Source: Cymbomonas tetramitiformis
Taxonomy: Eukaryota; Chlorophyta; Pyramimonadophyceae; Pyramimonadales; Pyramimonadaceae
Direction of reading: 5' to 3'
DNA length: 22,352 nucleotides
NCBI GenBank assembly: GCA_001247695.2
Contig: LGRX02015682.1
Span: 12,408 to 34,759 of the forward strand
Shown here: in pieces, positions 18,703 to 22,352 of the stretch
How the letters are laid out: each line of letters opens with the position of its first letter
How positions within the stretch are numbered: position 1 is the stretch's first letter
Notes under the pieces: generated by a model
What the model was told of the DNA's origin: nothing
Databases searched by the model: none
Seen by the model: only the letters and a program-made list of their open reading frames with translations
Made by a program: the position numbers and the translations under genes

Positions 18703-19090
18703 TGGGTCTTTGCAAGTACCGCAGGTCCAGTCGTGGCCAAAGTTAGAGTTGTATCGTATAGAAAACTGCAAAAAAACACTTGAGGTATGCGTTCATAGAA
18801 TGCGAACCGTTAGAGGTATTCACGTTCTGAAAAGTGCGTATTTTTTTTCAGCTCAATTGTAGTTTGATGCAACAATCCCCAATACTCGAACCGAAAATTT
18901 GAAGTCGTGACATCGATCGCAAAACGGTCACGAAAGCGACACTTTCGTGACCGTTTTCAAGTCGATGTGACGGATCCAAATTTTCCATTCGAGTTTTCGG
19001 GGGTTTTGTGGTGAACTGGAATTGAGCTGAAAAAAAAACAGCAATTTTCAGATCATGAATACCTGTGGGCCTTTGCAGGTACGGAGGGTC
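18703..19090. repeat. Fold-back element family, copy 2 (mixed orientation)
   Basis: The left part (GGGTCTTTGCAAGTACC-GCAGGTCCAG) is the reverse complement of the right end of copies 1 and 3. The centre has arms ATCGATCGCAAAACGGTCAC and GTGACCGTTTTCAAGTCGAT around CGACACTTTCGT. It abuts copy 3 without a clear gap, so the two overlap at CCTTTGCAGGTACGGAGGGT. Confidence 0.75.
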
Positions 19091-19628
19091 CAGAAACGTC
19101 ACTTTTCGGCCAAAAACAAGTTAGGGTTTGGGTTTGGGTTCGTAGCATGCGAACCGTCACAGGTATTTACGATCTGAAAATTGCGTATTTTTTTTCAGCT
19201 CAATTCCAGTTCGTCGCAAAAAACCCGAGAACTTGAATCGAAGAATTGGATCATTGACATCGATCGCAAAACGGTGACGAAAGTGACGCTTTCGTCACCG
19301 TTTTGCGATCGATGTCACGACTTCAAAATTTCGGTTCAGGTTTTGGGGATTGTTGCATCAAACTACAATTGAGCTGAAAAAAAATACGCACTTTTCAGAA
19401 CTTGAATACCTATAGCGGTTCACATTTTATGAGCCCAAACGCTAAGTGTATTTTGCAGTTTTTCAGCCTTTTTCTGTGAAAGTGACTCCAACCTTTGGCC
19501 GCCTCTGGACCCTCGGTACCTGCAAAGGCCCCTGTGACGATTCGCATGCTATGAACCCAAACCCAACCCTATCTTGTTTTTGGCCGAAAAGTGACGTTTC
19601 TGGACCCTGGCCATAGTTGCAAAGACCC
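19067..19628. mobile_element. Fold-back element, copy 3, with terminal inverted repeats of about 97 bp
   Basis: The left terminus (19067-19163) and the right terminus (19531-19628) are inverted copies of each other; both include GTCCAGAAACGTCACTTTTC, GGCCAAAAACAAG and GTTTGGGTTC. A second nested inverted repeat spans about 19164-19410 and centres on a perfect palindrome at 19256-19316. No protein is encoded. It ends about 55 bases from the membrane exon, inside the same intron. It could be a non-autonomous fold-back transposon. Confidence 0.78.
19256..19316. repeat. Perfect 28-bp palindrome, 5-base loop
   Basis: The left arm 19256-19283 starts GACATCGATCGCAAAACGGT. The right arm 19289-19316 is its exact reverse complement. 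The loop is TGACG. It is the best preserved of three related hairpins (others near 18170-18235 and 18907-18968). Confidence 0.92.
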
Positions 19629-19683
19629 TACTCTCTAATCATGATGAAAGCCTTGCGACTGGTCCACTGGGGTGGGACTGCAC

Positions 19684-19884
19684 CGAGTAGCTGACGAGGA
19701 CCTCCGAGCTCTTGGCACTGTCTTCGGCGATGGCCTCCGGAGGAAACGTCTTGTGCAGGGAGGTGTACACCTGGTGCTGAGCGGGCACATTACCGCGCTG
19801 CACGAGGTTCACCATGGCACAGAATGCGAACCATAGAAGTATTACACCCACCCAGAGGAACCTCGCACGCCGTTGTTTGAACCA
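19684..19884 (-). CDS. Exon: basic stretch plus membrane anchor
   Basis: The minus-strand acceptor CCACAG lies just above 19884. The exon opens with WFKQRRARF, followed by a hydrophobic helix (VGVILLWFAFCAMVNLV) and a polar region ending near SSEVLVSYS. Basic residues before the helix and a polar segment after it fit an N-in/C-out signal anchor, placing everything downstream outside the cell. This is an inference from charge distribution. The donor is either TACTCG|GTGCAG (edge 19684) or GAG|GTCCTC (edge 19702); both leave phase 0. The segment after the helix (VYTSLHKTF..) resembles the first ectodomain stretch of large algal membrane proteins, from recall only. No in-frame Met occurs before the helix inside the exon, so at least one upstream exon is expected. 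I could not place it. Confidence 0.62.
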
Positions 19885-22352
19885 CTGTGGAACGAACCCA
19901 GAAATTTCCCAGTTCCCGTAAACACTTGTACCCCGGGATCAGATTTAAGCCAGGGTGCTTCAGCTTCGGATTGAAGTATCAAACTATTGTTACACCTGAG
20001 CAGAGACATCATAATAAATATATACAAATAATAGTTGGAGTTCCAAAGTCACCAGAACTCAACTGTATATTACGTTGTATTCAGTGACTGTGACCATACA
20101 CATTTGATGCGCTATGAGGCACCTGGTTGGAACTCTATTGGGACCGTGTCTGCGAATACGTGTTTGAGAAAAGTATGCTCAATTAAACTTAGGATACCAA
20201 CTAGATGTACTAATTAACAGGCAGTCCATAGCTGCCCGGCACGGTCCTCACTTGTGTCGACACGGTGCTATCAAAATCTGAGAGCGCCACGATACTCAAG
20301 ATGCAGCAATTTCAGATTTCGTGCCAAATTGGCTGCTGGATTTCAACGTCAGAGATATCAGTTGCCTCAGTGAATACCTGCAAATGGGTATGTAATAACG
20401 CAAGTGTGCGGAGCTCGGTTGCAGCTCCGGCACCAGGCGTTTCGACGGAGGCAGATACGTTGGTGGAAAGTCGCTTGTAACGCTTCTGTCATCCATGAAA
20501 ACATCGCCAGATTTTATTCAATAAACGCGCAATAGGCAGGACAAGTGAACGTTTGGTTTCCTGAGCTTGCTCACCCTCCGGGCGGGGACGGTTACGACCT
20601 TGCAAACACTGCTGTCAAAAACTAGAGTTGGCAAATCGAATATCGCTGTGCAGAAAAGCTCGACACAATGCTGACTGCTGCGGACTTAATTCCGTTGCGA
20701 AATTTCCCAGCTTCTAACTGTATATACAGAATCACTGTCAGATACCTATATCAGGTACATTGTTCGATATGAGTGTCACAGAAGATCTTGAAGTATCTCT
20801 TTACCTTCGTGCGCGATCGTACCCGCGACTCGCGTATGACATCGGACTGTGTACTTGTCGAAAGCTTTCCTATTGCAATCGACCCCTGATACCGGAGGTC
20901 GGAGTTGTGGTTGTGGACAGCAACTACAGCAACAGCACTTTTTCTGGGCATTGTAGCTTGGTTGAAATAAGCAACTTCACGTTATGGTGGCGAAAAGTTT
21001 ATCAGCTCATATCACTAAGCATTGTCCAATTATTCAGCTCCCCAATCGGGCTTGAAAGGTTTGTGCCAATAAAACGAGCCTTGAAGTCTCGCAAGATACT
21101 CGTCACGAGCAGCTTTTGTCGCCGCAGACGCCATAGCAGGCCTCGAACGGCACATTTACTTCCCAATGATGTCAAAGTAAAATAGTTGATAACATTGAAT
21201 AGATATCGAAAAGTCAAACGCTAATAATTTAACAGGTCCATGCTGATTGACTTTCGCTTTCTTGCGACAACAAAAAACTTGATCCCGCAACTCCAAAGTT
21301 TTTATTTTCTTTTTGTCGTTCCAAGCTTCACCGCACACTGCACCGCACCGAATCGGCGTTATTTAGCTCTATAACGTTACCCCCTAATCGGCTCTTTTGA
21401 GTTTTGTGCCAAAGTGTTTTGTGTTAATAAATTAATTGTGCCAAAGTTCGACGTTAAGTTTCGAAAAGTTTGCACAGATTCGACGGCATTTATCGTTCGA
21501 TCAAATATCTGGTACTGTACAATCTAACTATCATGTCTATCGCTCGCGCAAACTTTTCCAAACTTTTTCGTACTTATATATTACGGAAAGGGGGCAAAAA
21601 TTAGTTTTGTCAGCATATTCGTCTTCGGTCGAAATATTAGTAGTGGTATACTTTGCATTTATATTACTGTTTGAACGAACGTTACTATTACTATTATACT
21701 ATAGATACAAGATACTGCAAGACACGTTATAGAATATAAACGTTATAGAACATATAACGTTATATCCGTATGCTGCTCCGGTTGATTTTTGGAACCATCG
21801 TCGAAGATTGTGATGGCTCAAGGCGACATAGGGGCCTCCTGGGGACCCCATTTCCAATTTCCTTGCATGTACACATTGGGTTAGGAGTGATCTCGAAGAA
21901 TTTGTGTTGGTGTTGCGAATTTAGGCTGCCAAGGTTTTAATTTAGGGACGACATTGCTAACAAGGGCGTGGGCTTCCCCAAGGGGAATAATCTTGCCCAC
22001 CCCACGCTCCCACCCAACGCATGTGTCAACCTAATCAGGACCGAGTCAATGCATGGCAGGTACACACCACCGTACTACAACACGAGCCAAAATATACAAA
22101 CACGTTGCACCATTTAAACCCACCGAACCTACATCTTGCGACTACGTTTAACGCGCGGGGCTCAACATACTTTTTGGCCGCGCAGGGCTCAACACACTTC
22201 CAAGTCAATCTGTTGACACCATATCCCCCACAAACTCGTGAGGCGTTGCAAGATGCCATTGCCCCTGCCCTGCGAATACAAACTCAAACACACCCCCGTG
22301 GATGTATATTACCACCCACGACCCCATCCCGCCATTCCCGCTCATCCCTAAC
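19885..22352. other. AT-richer region, no convincing gene
   Basis: Base composition is visibly lower in GC than left of 17 kb. At 20314-20496 both strands look mildly coding: on the minus strand PPTYLPPSKRLVPELQP and a possible splice site near 20378, and on the plus strand SSVAAPAPGVSTEADTLVE. Neither could be tied into a gene. One of these could be the 5' exon of the large gene. At 21724-21766 direct and inverted copies of ACGTTATA occur. At 22150-22200 GGGCTCAACA is repeated. I see no RNA gene. Confidence 0.5.

Larger units (their letters stand above)
594..19884 (-). other. Giant multi-exon surface-protein gene (gene span, incomplete)
   Basis: The span covers the exons listed separately below, all on the minus strand. 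Splice sites were read by eye as GT...AG on that strand. Most exons have CAG|GT-like edges and neighbouring phases agree: 0/0 for 17147/16985, 14090/13472, 13398/12932, 7733/7129, 6512/5827, 5600/4719 and 1625/695; phase 1 for 11059/10742 and 4425/1833. The joined product would be about 1,750 residues, with a membrane anchor near the start followed by a long extracellular modular region. The true start codon and the end are not established: the first exon found does not begin with Met in context, and the Ig-like series may go on beyond the left edge. The protein family is not named with certainty. The architecture suggests an adhesion or receptor-like protein of a green alga. Two exon edges (12811, 19684) and the stalk frame remain open. 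Confidence 0.72.

Noticed and set aside
19117..19141. GGGTTTGGGTTTGGG-like run as telomere-derived sequence
   Set aside because: It is part of the fold-back element's terminal repeat and recurs inverted at the other end.
20760..21185. Plus-strand 141-codon frame
   Set aside because: No motif, mixed codon use, no splice or start context, and AT-rich surroundings.
22035..22259. Minus-strand 74-codon Cys-rich frame
   Set aside because: The cysteines come partly from a duplicated GGGCTCAACA stretch; there is no family resemblance.

Overview
The window looks like nuclear DNA of a green alga, most probably a prasinophyte of the Pyramimonadales such as Cymbomonas. That placement is from recall and was not checked. 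The grounds are spliced genes with CAG|GT-type junctions, Ser-Pro/Pro-rich pherophorin-style linkers, Ig-like repeats of the type found in large algal surface proteins, and introns full of minisatellites. No bacterial gene, operon, rRNA, tRNA or CRISPR array is visible.

My main reading is that nearly the whole window is one very large minus-strand gene. I can follow 13 exons from about 19884 down to 594. Most junctions between neighbouring exons agree in phase. The pieces give about 1,750 residues, and the gene probably continues beyond at least one edge. In order of translation the product would have: a basic stretch and one membrane helix (exon 19684-19884); an ectodomain module with motifs CGNNRCEEPFE, CQADCGW and SAHWNLC spread over four to five exons (17243 to 13398); a short beta-type exon (12811-12932); a Cys-rich exon (11059-11175); a 3 kb exon (7733-10742) with a Cys domain, a Ser/Thr/Pro stalk, a SEA-like stretch, two copies of a 'CGF-VG-Y' domain separated by polyproline linkers, and an Ig-like module; then further Ig-like modules on exons 6512-7129, 5600-5827, 4425-4719 and 1625-1833; and a last tentative exon at 594-695. 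This suggests a modular, membrane-anchored cell-surface or adhesion-type protein. The function is unknown.

The Ser/Thr/Pro stalk changes reading frame three times and contains one TAG in the expected frame. This could be assembly error in a low-complexity tract, an unseen intron, or gene decay.

The introns are the second story. Separate introns hold tandem arrays: 41 bp x about 15 (889-1515), 42 bp x about 12 (4832-5330), 39 bp x about 12 (11728-12190), 24/27 bp x about 25 (14608-15235), plus shorter 46, 60 and 80 bp arrays. One intron has a 1.35 kb tandem duplication, and a copy of a repeat from it recurs about 14.6 kb away. A MITE-like element with TA target sites sits at 16072-16324. A family of long fold-back elements fills 17940-19630 and includes a perfect 28-bp palindrome. 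Right of about 17.3 kb the DNA is more AT-rich, and beyond 19.9 kb I find no convincing gene.
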